From an uncultured Succinivibrio sp. (lineage in GTDB: Bacteria; Pseudomonadota; Gammaproteobacteria; Enterobacterales; Succinivibrionaceae), in contig CACZXZ010000014.1 in NCBI GenBank assembly GCA_902785325.1, forward strand, positions 1 to 41,974: DNA of 41,974 nucleotides. The letters run 5' to 3'. How positions within the stretch are numbered: position 1 is the stretch's first letter; each line of letters starts with the position of its first letter. The notes below the pieces were generated by a model. The model ran no database searches. It was not told the origin of the DNA and saw nothing but the letters and a program-made list of their open reading frames with translations. Below are positions 1-8,504 of the stretch, piece by piece. A program made the position numbers and the translations under genes.

Positions 1-139
1 TAACAAAATTCATGAAAAGTAGATTAAATAAGGGAGAAGAGAAAATCACCTAGATAGAATTTGAGTGATACTCTACATTAAATTAGGGGATTTAGGTAAC
101 TACAATTGTAAAATTAGATAAAGATGAGAATGATTAACG

Positions 140-174
140 CTCTTATGGGGTAAATCTCCATAAGAGTCGTTTTT
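140..174 (+). terminator. Rho-independent terminator of an upstream plus-strand gene
   Basis: A 9-bp perfect stem (CTCTTATGG at 140-148 with CCATAAGAG at 158-166) is followed by a T run at 170-174. The gene it ends lies to the left of the window. It may also limit read-through into the convergent minus-strand gene at 182-967. No convincing gene is visible in 1-139. Confidence 0.6.
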
Positions 175-181
175 AAGAAGA

Positions 182-967
182 TTATTGTTCTACTTTTAAA
201 TTATCAATGTTACTTATAAACATTGCAATAAATCTTGATTCACCAGGAACACATTTGAAGTGTAACATCTTAGCATTTACGCTTGAAGTCTCAAGACTGA
301 TATGAATAAAATCATAAGATGTATCAATGCCAATAATTTTTTCTAATTTTATTGATTGAGCACCTTCGTTTGAATTAAACAGAACTCTTTTGTTTGTTAC
401 TAGAAGAGAACCACCACCTTGAGATTCCCAATTCTCGATATGTTCTGTACGACCATTTTTTCTAACAGATTTTATCTTTTTAACATACTTTTTTACATCA
501 AAAGTGCAAAAAGGAATTTCGCTTTTTTGGATTATGAATCCTGTAGTATCAGCACATGGGGTTAAAGGTTGAGATTCTAGCAAATGCCTTGCTAGTCTAT
601 TTAATTGCAATGGTCTATCGTATTTAGATGTCTGTAAATTATAGTGTTCTATGATACTGCAAATGACTTTATCCTCTGATTCAGAGATATATGTGTTACC
701 AGCAGCAATCTCAATAATTAAAGGCACTAGCTCAATAACTTCTTGTGATGGAGATCTGCGTCCTTCACTAAGAGAGGAAAGTAAATCTATGTTTTTATAA
801 AAGTCATCTATTTGACCTTCTGCAGCATACGTTACCGCTTTATTTTTTATGCTTTGTATATAAGCTCGTTTTTTATTGGCTTTATTAGAAGAAATTATGA
901 TTGCAACAATAATCAAAAGAAGAATAGTTGCACAGACTATTAAAAATAATAGACTATTATCATTCAT
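182..967 (-). CDS. Membrane-anchored protein with a C-terminal PH/GRAM-like domain
   Basis: A 261-residue protein of unknown function. Residues 5-27 form one strongly hydrophobic N-terminal segment followed by a basic stretch (KANKKR), which fits a single-pass inner-membrane protein with a cytoplasmic body. The middle (about 40-135) is mostly helical with no motif I recognise. Residues about 150-250 contain a GGGSLLVTNKRVLF-type strand pattern like bacterial PH or GRAM-like domains, which often recur in uncharacterised membrane-associated proteins. The start ATG is preceded by a good AAGGAT ribosome site. It stands alone, transcribed towards the window edge, and converges on the terminator at 140-174. 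The PH/GRAM assignment is by motif appearance only. No partner or pathway can be inferred from its neighbours. Confidence 0.6.
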   Translation of the reverse strand: MNDNSLLFLIVCATILLLIIVAIIISSNKANKKRAYIQSIKNKAVTYAAEGQIDDFYKNIDLLSSLSEGRRSPSQEVIELVPLIIEIAAGNTYISESEDKVICSIIEHYNLQTSKYDRPLQLNRLARHLLESQPLTPCADTTGFIIQKSEIPFCTFDVKKYVKKIKSVRKNGRTEHIENWESQGGGSLLVTNKRVLFNSNEGAQSIKLEKIIGIDTSYDFIHISLETSSVNAKMLHFKCVPGESRFIAMFISNIDNLKVEQ

Positions 968-1264
968 AGATTACAATCCTTTTGTTTAAGCAATAAAAAT
1001 GTGTTTGGTATGTATCTTGTGTTATTTTTATTGAAATATAGACTATATGTTGATAACAAGCTTATTTTCTTTAAGACCTTTAAAAGCTTGCTAATCAAAA
1101 AAAACACAAAGATAATGGTTTAAATAGGATTATACAGTAGTATTTCAATAATAGCTCCAAGATTTTATCTTCCTACTAAAAGAACCATAGTTACAATACA
1201 AAGACAATTTTGCAAGGGAAGTCCACTATACAAGGATAACGAAAAATCATACAATAACGGCCAT
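968..1264. other. Intergenic region without a recognisable gene
   Basis: About 300 bases between the minus-strand membrane protein and tRNA-Thr. It must hold the promoter of the minus-strand gene and one for the tRNA, but I see no clear -35/-10 pair for either. A 7-bp inverted repeat (CAAGCTT near 1059 with AAGCTTG near 1085) has no T run and is probably not a terminator. Confidence 0.4.
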
Positions 1265-1337
1265 GCTACCTTAGCTCAGTAGGTAGAGCAGTTGATTCGT
1301 AATCAAAAGGTCGTCAGTTCGATTCTGATAGGTAGCA
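1265..1337 (+). tRNA. tRNA-Thr(CGT), no encoded CCA
   Basis: The cloverleaf is complete: acceptor GCTACCT/AGGTAGC, D arm GCTC/GAGC with GG in the loop, anticodon loop TTCGTAA giving anticodon CGT, and T arm GTCAG/CTGAT around TTCGATT. Two features are odd. The discriminator A is followed by AAA rather than CCA, whereas all four other tRNAs in the window encode CCA. The first anticodon-stem pair (27-43) is a G-A mismatch and that stem is AT-rich. It is likely a functional but divergent Thr isoacceptor that needs CCA added by nucleotidyltransferase. A decaying copy is the alternative. Confidence 0.8.
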
Positions 1338-1467
1338 AAATCTTTATCTTTAGTTATCTCTCCTAAATTACCACTTAACCACTTAAATTTTCTTGTAATC
1401 TATACTTAATCTAAGCTCAAATAAGGTAAAATATTAAGCTAGTTTTTTAAAGAATTTTAAGCTTTGT

Positions 1468-2019
1468 ATGTCTGAAATTGTTATTGGTATTGATCCTGGT
1501 TCTCGCTTTACTGGATACGGCATTGTTAAGTTAGTAGGTAATGAAACTCATTACCTAGGATCAGGTTGTATCAAAACTGGTAATGGTGATTTAGCATCAA
1601 AACTAAAGATCATTTTTGATGGTGTAACAGCTTTAATTGAGCAGTTTAAACCTACCTCTTTAGCTATTGAAGAAACCTTTTTATCTAAGAACGTTCAGTC
1701 TACAGTTAAATTGTCAGAGGCAAGAGCTAGCGCTATTGTAGCTGGAGCTAATTTAGGTTTAGCTGTATATGAGTATTCACCTATGCAGATTAAACAAGCT
1801 GTGGTTGGTTATGGATGGGCTGCAAAAGAGCAAGTTCAATACATGGTAAAAAACATTCTAAGACTTAAAGGTCAACCACAGGCAGATGCAGCAGATGCTC
1901 TAGCTTGTGCTTTATGTCATTGTTATACCAATAAAGTAACACAAGCTATGGGCTCAAGTGTTGCTAACACCCCATCAGTACATGGAAGATTACAAAGCGC
2001 AAAAGTAGAGAATAAATAA
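1468..2019 (+). CDS. ruvC: RuvC, Holliday-junction resolvase
   Basis: Endonuclease that cuts Holliday junctions symmetrically in the cytoplasm, working on junctions moved by RuvAB. The 183 residues match the usual length of about 170-180. The RNase H-like fold is shown by IGIDPGSR with Asp at residue 8, by IEETFLS with the catalytic Glu near 68, and by the C-terminal DAADALACALCH motif with two Asp residues near 140-143. All four acidic metal ligands are therefore present. It heads the ruvC-ruvA-ruvB-ybgC run. Its TAA stop shares one base with the ruvA ATG (TAATG), so translation is probably coupled. The ribosome site is weak. A TAAAAT hexamer at 1427-1432 may be the -10 element. No yebC lies upstream, unlike in many relatives. 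Confidence 0.97.
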   Translation: MSEIVIGIDPGSRFTGYGIVKLVGNETHYLGSGCIKTGNGDLASKLKIIFDGVTALIEQFKPTSLAIEETFLSKNVQSTVKLSEARASAIVAGANLGLAVYEYSPMQIKQAVVGYGWAAKEQVQYMVKNILRLKGQPQADAADALACALCHCYTNKVTQAMGSSVANTPSVHGRLQSAKVENK

Positions 2020-2627
2020 TGATTGGCAGTATAAACGGTAAGATTATAAGAATTGATGGCGTAACAGTTTTAATTGAAGCTTCAGGCGTAGGTTATGAAG
2101 TTGATATGCCAGTATTGTGCATGAATGATTTTACCGCAGGTAAAACTGTATTTGTGTACACCCATCATGTAGTACGTGAGGATGCTCAAGTACTTTATGG
2201 GTTTAATACCTTTGAGCAAAGAGCCTTATTCCGTGAACTAATTAAAATCAACGGCGTAGGTCCTAAGATGGCTTTAGCTGTGTTATCTACCTTTACAGTT
2301 GAGGATTTTGTACAAACAGTATTAGCTGAGCAAAGTACAGCTCTAGAGCAAATTCCAGGTGTAGGTAAAAAGACTGCCCAACGCATGATGGTAGATTTAA
2401 AAGATAGTATTAAGAAGTTTGCTGATAATACCCAACAAGTATTAACCCCTGCAACTGCTACAACCACAAATACCGAAGCCTTTAATGATGCTATAGCAGC
2501 TTTAAGTGCTTTAGGCTATCGTGAGGCAGATGCAATTAAGACCGTTAAATTAGTCTTAAAAGAGCATAGTGATTTTAATACTCAAGATTTGATTAAAGCT
2601 GCTTTAGCGCTCATTTCAAAAAGGTAA
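2019..2627 (+). CDS. ruvA: RuvA, Holliday-junction binding subunit
   Basis: Tetrameric DNA-binding protein that holds the four-way junction and loads the RuvB motors for branch migration. At 202 residues it is essentially the E. coli length. The N-terminal OB-fold is recognisable from its opening (MIGSINGKIIRID). Two helix-hairpin-helix motifs follow, INGVGPKMAL near residues 75-84 and IPGVGKKTAQ near 111-120. A Thr/Asn-rich linker near 140-150 leads to the C-terminal domain III, which contacts RuvB and carries the ALGYREADA motif. The start overlaps the ruvC stop by one base, and ruvB begins 8 bases after its own stop. Confidence 0.97.
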   Translation: MIGSINGKIIRIDGVTVLIEASGVGYEVDMPVLCMNDFTAGKTVFVYTHHVVREDAQVLYGFNTFEQRALFRELIKINGVGPKMALAVLSTFTVEDFVQTVLAEQSTALEQIPGVGKKTAQRMMVDLKDSIKKFADNTQQVLTPATATTTNTEAFNDAIAALSALGYREADAIKTVKLVLKEHSDFNTQDLIKAALALISKR

Positions 2628-2635
2628 TGTAAGTT

Positions 2636-3691
2636 ATGAAATCTGAAGAATTAGGAATTGTAGCTGACAGCCTCACCGTTGAGAGCGTGGTAAGACCTGA
2701 AAAAACAGTTGAAGAAGAATTACTAGAGCAATCTCCTGTAAGTGAGGATAGAGCTCTACGTCCTCAAACTTTAGCTGATTATATTGGCCAGGAGGAAGTA
2801 AAAGAGCAGTTATCTATTGCTTTGCAAGCTGCCAAATTACGTGGTGAAGCTTTAGATCATGTACTTATTTTTGGACCTCCAGGTTTAGGTAAAACTACTT
2901 TATCTAATATCATTGCCAACGAGTTAGGTGTAGGTATAACTCAAACGTCAGGTCCTGCCCTTGAGAAAAAGGGAGATGCTGCAGCCTTACTTACTAACCT
3001 GCAACCTCGTAATGTCATCTTTATTGATGAAATTCACCGTCTATCACCTGTAATTGAGGAATTCTTATATCCAGCTATGGAAGATTACATGGTGGATATT
3101 ATGACCGGTGAAGGTCCATCTGCTCGCTCCATTAAGATTAACTTAAATCCATTTACCTTAATTGGTGCAACTACCCGTGCTGGTACTTTAACATCCCCAT
3201 TAAGAGCGCGTTTTGGTATCATATTGCAGTTGCAATTTTATACCCCAAAAGAGCTTGAGATTATTGTTAACGCTTCAGCTAAGAAGTTGAATGTACAAAT
3301 TGAGCCTGATGGTGCCTATGAGATTGCTTCTCGTAGTCGTGGTACTCCACGTATTGCAAATCGTATCTTACGCAGAGTAAGAGACTACGCTCAAGTTGTT
3401 GGTGGTGGTATTATCACCAAGCAAATTGCACGCTCTGCTTTAAAGATGTTATCTATCGATGAGTCAGGTTTCGATGATTTTGATAGAAGATATTTGCAAT
3501 GTATTATTGAAGATTTTAATGGTGGACCTGTAGGTATTGAAAGCTTAGCTGCTTCCTTAGGTCACGACAGAGATACTTTAGAGAATGTAGTAGAGCCATA
3601 CATTCTTCAGCAAGGCTTTGTGCAACGTACTAGAACAGGACGTATTGCCACAGCTAAAGCTTATGAAAAATTCGGTTTAAAAAAGGAATAA
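2636..3691 (+). CDS. ruvB: RuvB, branch-migration AAA+ motor
   Basis: Hexameric ATP-driven DNA translocase acting with RuvA. Walker A is GPPGLGKTT at residues 80-88, Walker B is VIFIDEIH around 127-134, and a sensor-1/arginine-finger stretch [18 protein letters not shown] runs from 178 to about 194. The C-terminal winged helix ends near the basic [10 protein letters not shown] sequence. At 351 residues it is about 15 longer than E. coli RuvB. The excess is an acidic, probably disordered N-terminal leader of about 35 residues before the [10 protein letters not shown] block where the family homology starts. The next gene, ybgC, starts one base after the stop, so ruvCAB and ybgC are probably co-transcribed. 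Confidence 0.97.
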   Translation: MKSEELGIVADSLTVESVVRPEKTVEEELLEQSPVSEDRALRPQTLADYIGQEEVKEQLSIALQAAKLRGEALDHVLIFGPPGLGKTTLSNIIANELGVGITQTSGPALEKKGDAAALLTNLQPRNVIFIDEIHRLSPVIEEFLYPAMEDYMVDIMTGEGPSARSIKINLNPFTLIGATTRAGTLTSPLRARFGIILQLQFYTPKELEIIVNASAKKLNVQIEPDGAYEIASRSRGTPRIANRILRRVRDYAQVVGGGIITKQIARSALKMLSIDESGFDDFDRRYLQCIIEDFNGGPVGIESLAASLGHDRDTLENVVEPYILQQGFVQRTRTGRIATAKAYEKFGLKKE

Positions 3692-3692
3692 C

Positions 3693-4133
3693 ATGGAAAA
3701 GCCTTTTTGTTTAAATGCTAGAGTCTATTATGAGGATACAGACGCTGGTGGCATTGTATACTATGCAAACTATTTAAAGTTCTGCGAGCGCGCAAGAACT
3801 GAGTGGTTACGTGGCATGAATATGTCGCAATCACAAATGCTAGAACAGCATATGGGCTTTGTAATTAAAAATATTAAAGGTAATTATGTAAGCTCAGCTA
3901 AACTTGATGATTTGTTAACCATAACTTGCATTCCAACTAAGGTTAAGCATGCAAGTTTAGTTATTTATCAACAAGTGTTTAATCAGAATAATGAATTATT
4001 GTTTGAGTTTGAATGTTCTATCGCTTTTTTGAATATGCAACTTAAAAAGCCTATGATCATGCCAAAAGAAGCTATTGCTTATATCAAACAATTTGTACCA
4101 GAAAATACAGAAGATCTTGAGGTAAAAATCTAA
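3693..4133 (+). CDS. ybgC: YbgC-type acyl-CoA thioesterase
   Basis: A 146-residue hot-dog-fold thioesterase of the 4-hydroxybenzoyl-CoA thioesterase type. The signature YYEDTDAGGIVYYANYLKF at about residues 13-31 carries the catalytic Asp in DTDAGG. In E. coli YbgC is the first gene of the tol-pal cluster, hydrolyses short-chain or phospholipid-related acyl-CoA and associates with lipid-synthesis enzymes. Here it sits in the same place, one base after ruvB and two bases before tolQ, so it links the recombination and envelope genes into one probable transcript. Confidence 0.93.
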   Translation: MEKPFCLNARVYYEDTDAGGIVYYANYLKFCERARTEWLRGMNMSQSQMLEQHMGFVIKNIKGNYVSSAKLDDLLTITCIPTKVKHASLVIYQQVFNQNNELLFEFECSIAFLNMQLKKPMIMPKEAIAYIKQFVPENTEDLEVKI

Positions 4134-4135
4134 AA

Positions 4136-5095
4136 ATGGACGCACAAGGTACTTTATCAATCTCAAACCTAATCTTAAACGCAAGCCCTCTAGTTCAGGT
4201 GGTAATGTTGTTTTTATTAGGTTTATCTGTTGCCTCATGGACAATCATCGTTTCCCGTTCAAGCACTTATAAAATTGCAAGACAAAAAGCGGATGATTTT
4301 GAGGAAAAGTTCTGGTCTGGCATTGATTTAAATAATCTATTTAACGATTGCATTAAGAGAACTTCAGAATTAAAAGGTCTTGAGGTTATTTATACTGCAG
4401 GCTTTAAAGAGTTCGTTCGTTTAATTAACTCAGGTCCTGCTGATCAAGAAGTTGTGATGGATGGTACTTACCGTCAAATGAAAGTTTCTCAATCTCGTGA
4501 GATTGAAGATCTTGAAGCTCACTTAGGTACTTTAGCAACCGTAGGTTCAATTAGCCCATATATTGGTTTGTTTGGTACTGTTTGGGGTATTATGCATGCC
4601 TTTATTGCTTTAGCTGCAGTTAAGAATGCTACTTTATCCATGGTAGCTCCTCCTATTGCTGAAGCATTGATTGCAACTGCTATGGGCTTGTTCGCAGCTA
4701 TTCCTGCAGTTATGTTCTACAACCGCTTCGTAACCAAAGTTGAAGCTTTAGAAAATCGTTACATCAACTTCATGGATGAGTTTGCAACTATCCTTAACAG
4801 AAGACTTGTTCGTGTACGCTCTGAGATGACCCAAAATTCAAGTAGCCAGACTACAACCACTCAAAGCACTACCACAAACCGTACTGAAAGAGCAGAAAGC
4901 CCTGTTCATCACTACGAGTCTAATGCAACTACACAACCTGTTTATCAAAGAGGTCGTAGCTTTAATCATCCTTTATCTGAGCAGGCTTCAGCTTTTAATA
5001 GAACTAGAACTACAAGCGAGCCTGTTCATTACCAAACTCCAGGAGTTGAAGGTGAGCGCGAGCGTCATTTTGCTCGTCAAACTCATCAGGAGTAG
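4136..5095 (+). CDS. tolQ: TolQ, inner-membrane proton-channel subunit with long C-terminal tail
   Basis: Part of the TolQRA motor that uses proton flow to drive outer-membrane constriction at division. Three membrane segments are visible at about 19-39, 135-158 and 170-195. The conserved core includes GTLATVGSISPYIGLFGTVWG near 131-151 and the pore-lining AEALIATAMGLFAAIPA near 175-191. The family normally ends near residue 230. This protein has 319 residues, and 231-319 is a Ser/Thr/Gln-rich then Arg/His-rich tail that looks disordered and faces the cytoplasm. The reading frame stays open to a normal stop 6 bases before tolR, so the tail is not an obvious frameshift product. Confidence 0.95.
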   Translation: MDAQGTLSISNLILNASPLVQVVMLFLLGLSVASWTIIVSRSSTYKIARQKADDFEEKFWSGIDLNNLFNDCIKRTSELKGLEVIYTAGFKEFVRLINSGPADQEVVMDGTYRQMKVSQSREIEDLEAHLGTLATVGSISPYIGLFGTVWGIMHAFIALAAVKNATLSMVAPPIAEALIATAMGLFAAIPAVMFYNRFVTKVEALENRYINFMDEFATILNRRLVRVRSEMTQNSSSQTTTTQSTTTNRTERAESPVHHYESNATTQPVYQRGRSFNHPLSEQASAFNRTRTTSEPVHYQTPGVEGERERHFARQTHQE

Positions 5096-5101
5096 TAGAA
5101 A

Positions 5102-5533
5102 ATGCAAAGCGCAAGAACACGTGTTAGAACTAGACCAAAGGCAGAAATCAATGTTGTACCTTACATTGATGTGATGCTAGTGTTATTAGTTATTTTTATT
5201 GCGACAGCACCTGTAGTTATGCAAGGTGTTACAGTTGATCTTCCACAAGCTGAAGCTGAGACTATGAATGAAGATCAAAAGACACCTATTATCGCAACAG
5301 TAGATAAAGTAGGTCAGTATTATGTAACCATCGATACTAATAATGTAAAGATGGGCTCTTTAGATGAGCTTACAGCTTATGTAGCTTCAGAGCTTCAAAA
5401 AGACGTTACTCGCCCTGTGGTAGTTCAAGGTGATGCACAAGTACCTTATGACAACGTTATTCAACTTATGAACGCTCTAAAAAAGAGTGGTGTTAAAAGT
5501 GTAGGTTTAGTAACTGAGCCTGTATCAAATTAA
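5102..5533 (+). CDS. tolR: TolR, inner-membrane motor subunit
   Basis: ExbD/TolR family protein of 143 residues, the standard length. A basic cytoplasmic N-terminus (RTRVRTRPKAEINVVPYID) leads into a single membrane segment at about 21-42. Asp23, at the start of that helix, corresponds to the essential proton-binding Asp of TolR. The periplasmic domain follows and contains the VVVQGDAQVPYDNVIQLMNAL peptidoglycan-binding/dimerisation block. It works with TolQ in the membrane and transmits force to TolA. It is the second gene of tolQRAB-pal, and tolA starts 9 bases downstream. Confidence 0.95.
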   Translation: MQSARTRVRTRPKAEINVVPYIDVMLVLLVIFIATAPVVMQGVTVDLPQAEAETMNEDQKTPIIATVDKVGQYYVTIDTNNVKMGSLDELTAYVASELQKDVTRPVVVQGDAQVPYDNVIQLMNALKKSGVKSVGLVTEPVSN

Positions 5534-5542
5534 AGGTTTGTT

Positions 5543-6559
5543 ATGAAAATTAATATGAAGGTTGCTTTTATCATAGCAATCTTAATTCATGCAATTATCT
5601 TAGCAGTATTGCTATTGCGTATAAATCTTGATAAACCGTCAAGACCAAATCTTGGTAAAGGCGATATCATGCATGCTACCTTTGTACCTCCTGCTAAGGG
5701 TAAAGAAACTGGTAAAGCAAGTGCTAAAAAGAGCGCACCTGAACCTACTGTGGTGATTGAAGATCCAAAAGTAAAAGAGGAAGCTTTAAAGCGCGAGCAA
5801 CAAGCTAAAGAATTAAAGCAACGCATGGAGCAGAAAAAGCTTGAAGAACAAAAGAAACAGGCTGATCTTGCTTTAAAGAAAAAGAAAATAGAAGAAGAAA
5901 AGAAAAAGCTAGAAGAGCAAAAGAAGAAAGAGGAAGAGCTTAAAAAGAAGCTTGAAGAAGAGAAAAAGCAAAAGATAGAAGAAGAGAAGAAAAAGAAACT
6001 TGAAGAGCAGAAAAAACTTGAAGAAAAGAAAAAATTAGAAGAGAAAAAGAAGCTAGAAGAGCAAAAGAAAAAAGCTGAAGAAGAAAAGAAAAAATTAGAA
6101 GAGAAAAAGAAACAAGAAGAACTAGCTAAGAAGAAAGCAGAGGCTGAGGCAAAAGCTAAAGCACAAGCTGAGGCAAAGGCAAAAGCTCAGGCTGAGGCAA
6201 ATGCAAAAGCTCAAGCTGATTCTCTTGAAGATGACATCTTAGGTACCGCTGATGGTGATGAGAAAAATGGTCAAGGTTTAGGCTCTGGTGGTTCAGGAGG
6301 TGAGGCTGGATACGGCGATAAAGTTCGTGGTTTAATCGAGCAAAACTGGCGTATTGATCCTTCCATGAACGGCAAGAGGGTAGTAGTTACAATTAAAATT
6401 GACAACAATGGCATGGTAACAAGCCAAAATTGTCAAGGTGATGAAAAGGTATGTGCAAGTGCACTTGAGTCAATTGTGAATGTGGGAATGTTCCCAAAAC
6501 CACCTTCAAGTTGCCCTGAGTGTTCAAATATTAAGATTTCTATGACACCAAAGCTTTAA
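5543..6559 (+). CDS. tolA: TolA, periplasm-spanning energy transducer
   Basis: A 338-residue protein with the classic three-part TolA layout. Residues 6-25 form the N-terminal inner-membrane anchor that binds TolQR. Residues about 70-225 form a very long Lys/Glu helix that turns Ala/Lys-rich near its end (AEAKAKAQAEAK repeats) and spans the periplasm. A short Gly-rich hinge (GLGSGGSGGEAGYG) precedes the C-terminal domain at about 255-338, which binds TolB and Pal. Four Cys in the C-terminal domain probably form disulphides. The helix is almost pure K/E for about 130 residues, more extreme than the Ala-rich E. coli version. The ribosome site AAAGG lies just upstream. Confidence 0.93.
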   Translation: MKINMKVAFIIAILIHAIILAVLLLRINLDKPSRPNLGKGDIMHATFVPPAKGKETGKASAKKSAPEPTVVIEDPKVKEEALKREQQAKELKQRMEQKKLEEQKKQADLALKKKKIEEEKKKLEEQKKKEEELKKKLEEEKKQKIEEEKKKKLEEQKKLEEKKKLEEKKKLEEQKKKAEEEKKKLEEKKKQEELAKKKAEAEAKAKAQAEAKAKAQAEANAKAQADSLEDDILGTADGDEKNGQGLGSGGSGGEAGYGDKVRGLIEQNWRIDPSMNGKRVVVTIKIDNNGMVTSQNCQGDEKVCASALESIVNVGMFPKPPSSCPECSNIKISMTPKL

Positions 6560-6598
6560 GAGCTTATAATAAGCAAAAAAATTCAAGGAGTTTTGCTC

Positions 6599-7885
6599 AT
6601 GTTTAAAAGGTTGTTAGCAGTATTTGGTCTAATGGTTTTTGCCATTAGCGCACAAGCTGAATTACAAATTGAAATTACAGGTGGTATTAACGAAGGTCGT
6701 AAGATTGCAGTTTATCCATTTGCACAAGATCCAAATGTTAATGTTGATGTAGCCTCTGTAGTTAGTGCTGATTTGATGAGATCTGGTAAGTTCTCACCTT
6801 TATCAAGATCAGTATTACCAAACAATGGTGTTGTTGAGAACAAGGTAAATGCAGATGCAGTAGCTTCAACAGGCGCTGAAGCTTGCGTTTATGGTGTAGT
6901 TCAAGCCATTGAAGGTGGTAAGTACAATGTTGAGTTCCAGGTAGTTGCATTACAAGGCTCTAAAAAAGGTCAAGTAATTGCTCACTATAAAGGAGCTTCT
7001 TCAATTGCTACCATGAGACAAGCTGCCCACCGTGTATCTGATAGAATTTATGAAGCTTTTACAGGTCAGCGTGGTTGTTTTAGAACTCGTATTGCTTATA
7101 TCGTAACTAAGATGGGCGCTAAGTTCCCATATCAGTTAATGACAGCTGATTACGACGGTTACAATGAAACTCCTGTTGTAAAGTCTACCCAACCTATCAT
7201 GACTCCTTCATGGGCTCCTGATGGTTCACGTTTAGCTTATGTAAGTTTTGAAAGTCGTCGTCCTGCAATCTTTGTGCAGAATATTAAGACTCACAAGCGT
7301 ACAAAGCTTGCTTCCTTCACAGGTTTAAATAGCTCACCTGCTTGGTCACCTGATGGTACTAAGATTGCTATGACTTTATCAAAAGACGGTCAACCTGATA
7401 TTTACTACTTTGACTTAGGTTTAGGTAAGTTCCAAAGAGTAACAGCTAATAAGGCAATTGATACTGAGCCTACCTGGTCAGCTGATAGCAAAGCTTTATA
7501 CTTCACCTCAGAGCGTGGTGGTAAGGCTCAAATTTACAAGTATGATTTCAATACTAGAAAGACTGAGCGTGTGACCTATCAAGGTGCACGTAATTTGTCA
7601 GCTCGTCAAATTCCAGGTACTAAGTCTTTAATTGTTATTACTCAAGTAAATGGCTTTAGAGTAGCCCGTGTTGATCCTGATGGCAGTATTTATATGTTAA
7701 CTACATCTTCACTAGATGAGTCACCAAGTGTTGCACCTAATGGAAGTATGGTAATATATTCAACAGTTTATCAAGGACGTAAAGGCTTAGCTTTAGTTTC
7801 AGCAGATGGTAGATTTAAAGCAAATCTTCCATCAAGCCAAGGTGAAATTAGCGCACCTGCTTGGGGTCCACTTTTATCAAAATAA
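6599..7885 (+). CDS. tolB: TolB, periplasmic beta-propeller
   Basis: Periplasmic TolA/Pal partner of 428 residues. The signal peptide MFKRLLAVFGLMVFAISAQA is cleaved at AQA, giving a mature protein starting ELQIEI. An N-terminal alpha/beta domain (GRKIAVYPFA) is followed by a six-bladed propeller from about residue 165 with repeating SWAPDG, AWSPDGTKIAM and TWSADSKALYF blade motifs. I place the start at ATG 6599. A TTG six bases upstream is in frame, but it lies only 2 bases from the strong AAGGAG ribosome site at 6585-6590, whereas the ATG is a normal 8 bases away and begins directly with the signal peptide. Confidence 0.95.
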   Translation: MFKRLLAVFGLMVFAISAQAELQIEITGGINEGRKIAVYPFAQDPNVNVDVASVVSADLMRSGKFSPLSRSVLPNNGVVENKVNADAVASTGAEACVYGVVQAIEGGKYNVEFQVVALQGSKKGQVIAHYKGASSIATMRQAAHRVSDRIYEAFTGQRGCFRTRIAYIVTKMGAKFPYQLMTADYDGYNETPVVKSTQPIMTPSWAPDGSRLAYVSFESRRPAIFVQNIKTHKRTKLASFTGLNSSPAWSPDGTKIAMTLSKDGQPDIYYFDLGLGKFQRVTANKAIDTEPTWSADSKALYFTSERGGKAQIYKYDFNTRKTERVTYQGARNLSARQIPGTKSLIVITQVNGFRVARVDPDGSIYMLTTSSLDESPSVAPNGSMVIYSTVYQGRKGLALVSADGRFKANLPSSQGEISAPAWGPLLSK

Positions 7886-7908
7886 TTTGCTTTAGGAAGT
7901 AATTAAAA

Positions 7909-8436
7909 ATGTTAAAAAATTATTTGTTAGTTATTCTATGTGCTTTATCTTTAGGTACATTAACAGCTTGTTCAACTTCAGGTGATGATTCTTCAGCTTT
8001 AGTTGAAGATGGTAGCTCATCAGATGCTCAATTAGGCTTAGATGATGACGGCTCATTAACTGTAGGTGATCCAAACGCACAAGACGGCTTTAATGGTCCT
8101 GCTGAGTTACAAAATGCTAATACCATTTACTTTGGTTTTAACTCAGAGAACATTCAAGACGAGTACTTAGCAGTAATGCAAAAGCATGCTAATTATTTAA
8201 AGAAGAATCCTGATGCACGTGTAATCATCGAAGGTCACACCGATGAGCGTGGTACTCCTGAGTACAACATTGCTTTAGGTGAGAGACGTGCTCGTTCAGT
8301 TGCTCGCTATATGCAAAATCTTGGTGTTGATGTAAATCAATTATCAATCGTAAGCTATGGTGAGGAAAAGCCTGCAGTTGAAGGTCACAATGAAGCTGCT
8401 TGGTCAAAGAATCGTCGTGCAGTTCTAAACTACTAA
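7909..8436 (+). CDS. pal: Pal, peptidoglycan-associated lipoprotein
   Basis: Outer-membrane lipoprotein of 175 residues. The signal peptide ends in the lipobox LTAC, so Cys21 is the lipidated N-terminus. An acidic Ser/Asp-rich linker of about 45 residues leads to the OmpA-like peptidoglycan-binding domain at about 65-175. This carries EGHTDERGTPEYNIALGERRA, including the Asp and Arg that bind diaminopimelate. It anchors the outer membrane to the wall and is bound by TolB or TolA. It is the last gene before the strong terminator at 8462-8488, which probably marks the end of the main tol transcript. Confidence 0.96.
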   Translation: MLKNYLLVILCALSLGTLTACSTSGDDSSALVEDGSSSDAQLGLDDDGSLTVGDPNAQDGFNGPAELQNANTIYFGFNSENIQDEYLAVMQKHANYLKKNPDARVIIEGHTDERGTPEYNIALGERRARSVARYMQNLGVDVNQLSIVSYGEEKPAVEGHNEAAWSKNRRAVLNY

Positions 8437-8461
8437 TTTAAGTTTAGATATGCTATAAATG

Positions 8462-8488
8462 GGCAAGGAATATTTCCTTGCCTTTTTT
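8462..8488 (+). terminator. Strong intrinsic terminator between pal and cpoB
   Basis: Perfect 9-bp stem GGCAAGGAA (8462-8470) and TTCCTTGCC (8474-8482) with a 3-base loop, then six T. It ends 16 bases before the cpoB ATG. It also contains the TTG (8478) that would be the longest in-frame cpoB start, which argues against that start. Confidence 0.9.
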
Positions 8489-8504
8489 ATTAGAAGTGAA
8501 AAAA

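Noticed and set aside
1-139. Short frames at the left edge
   Set aside because: No frame there has both a ribosome site and meaningful length. The opening TAA could be the stop of a gene outside the window.
1059-1092. AAGCTT-containing inverted repeat as a terminator
   Set aside because: The loop is long, the stem is only 7 bp and no T run follows on either strand in a useful direction.
5587-5826. 79-aa minus-strand frame under tolA
   Set aside because: It is a shadow of a well-supported gene, and Lys/Glu-rich coding readily leaves the opposite strand open.
5810-6220. Repeat array or CRISPR-like pattern in tolA
   Set aside because: The repetition is codon-level Lys/Glu and Lys/Ala repeats of the TolA helix, with no spacers.
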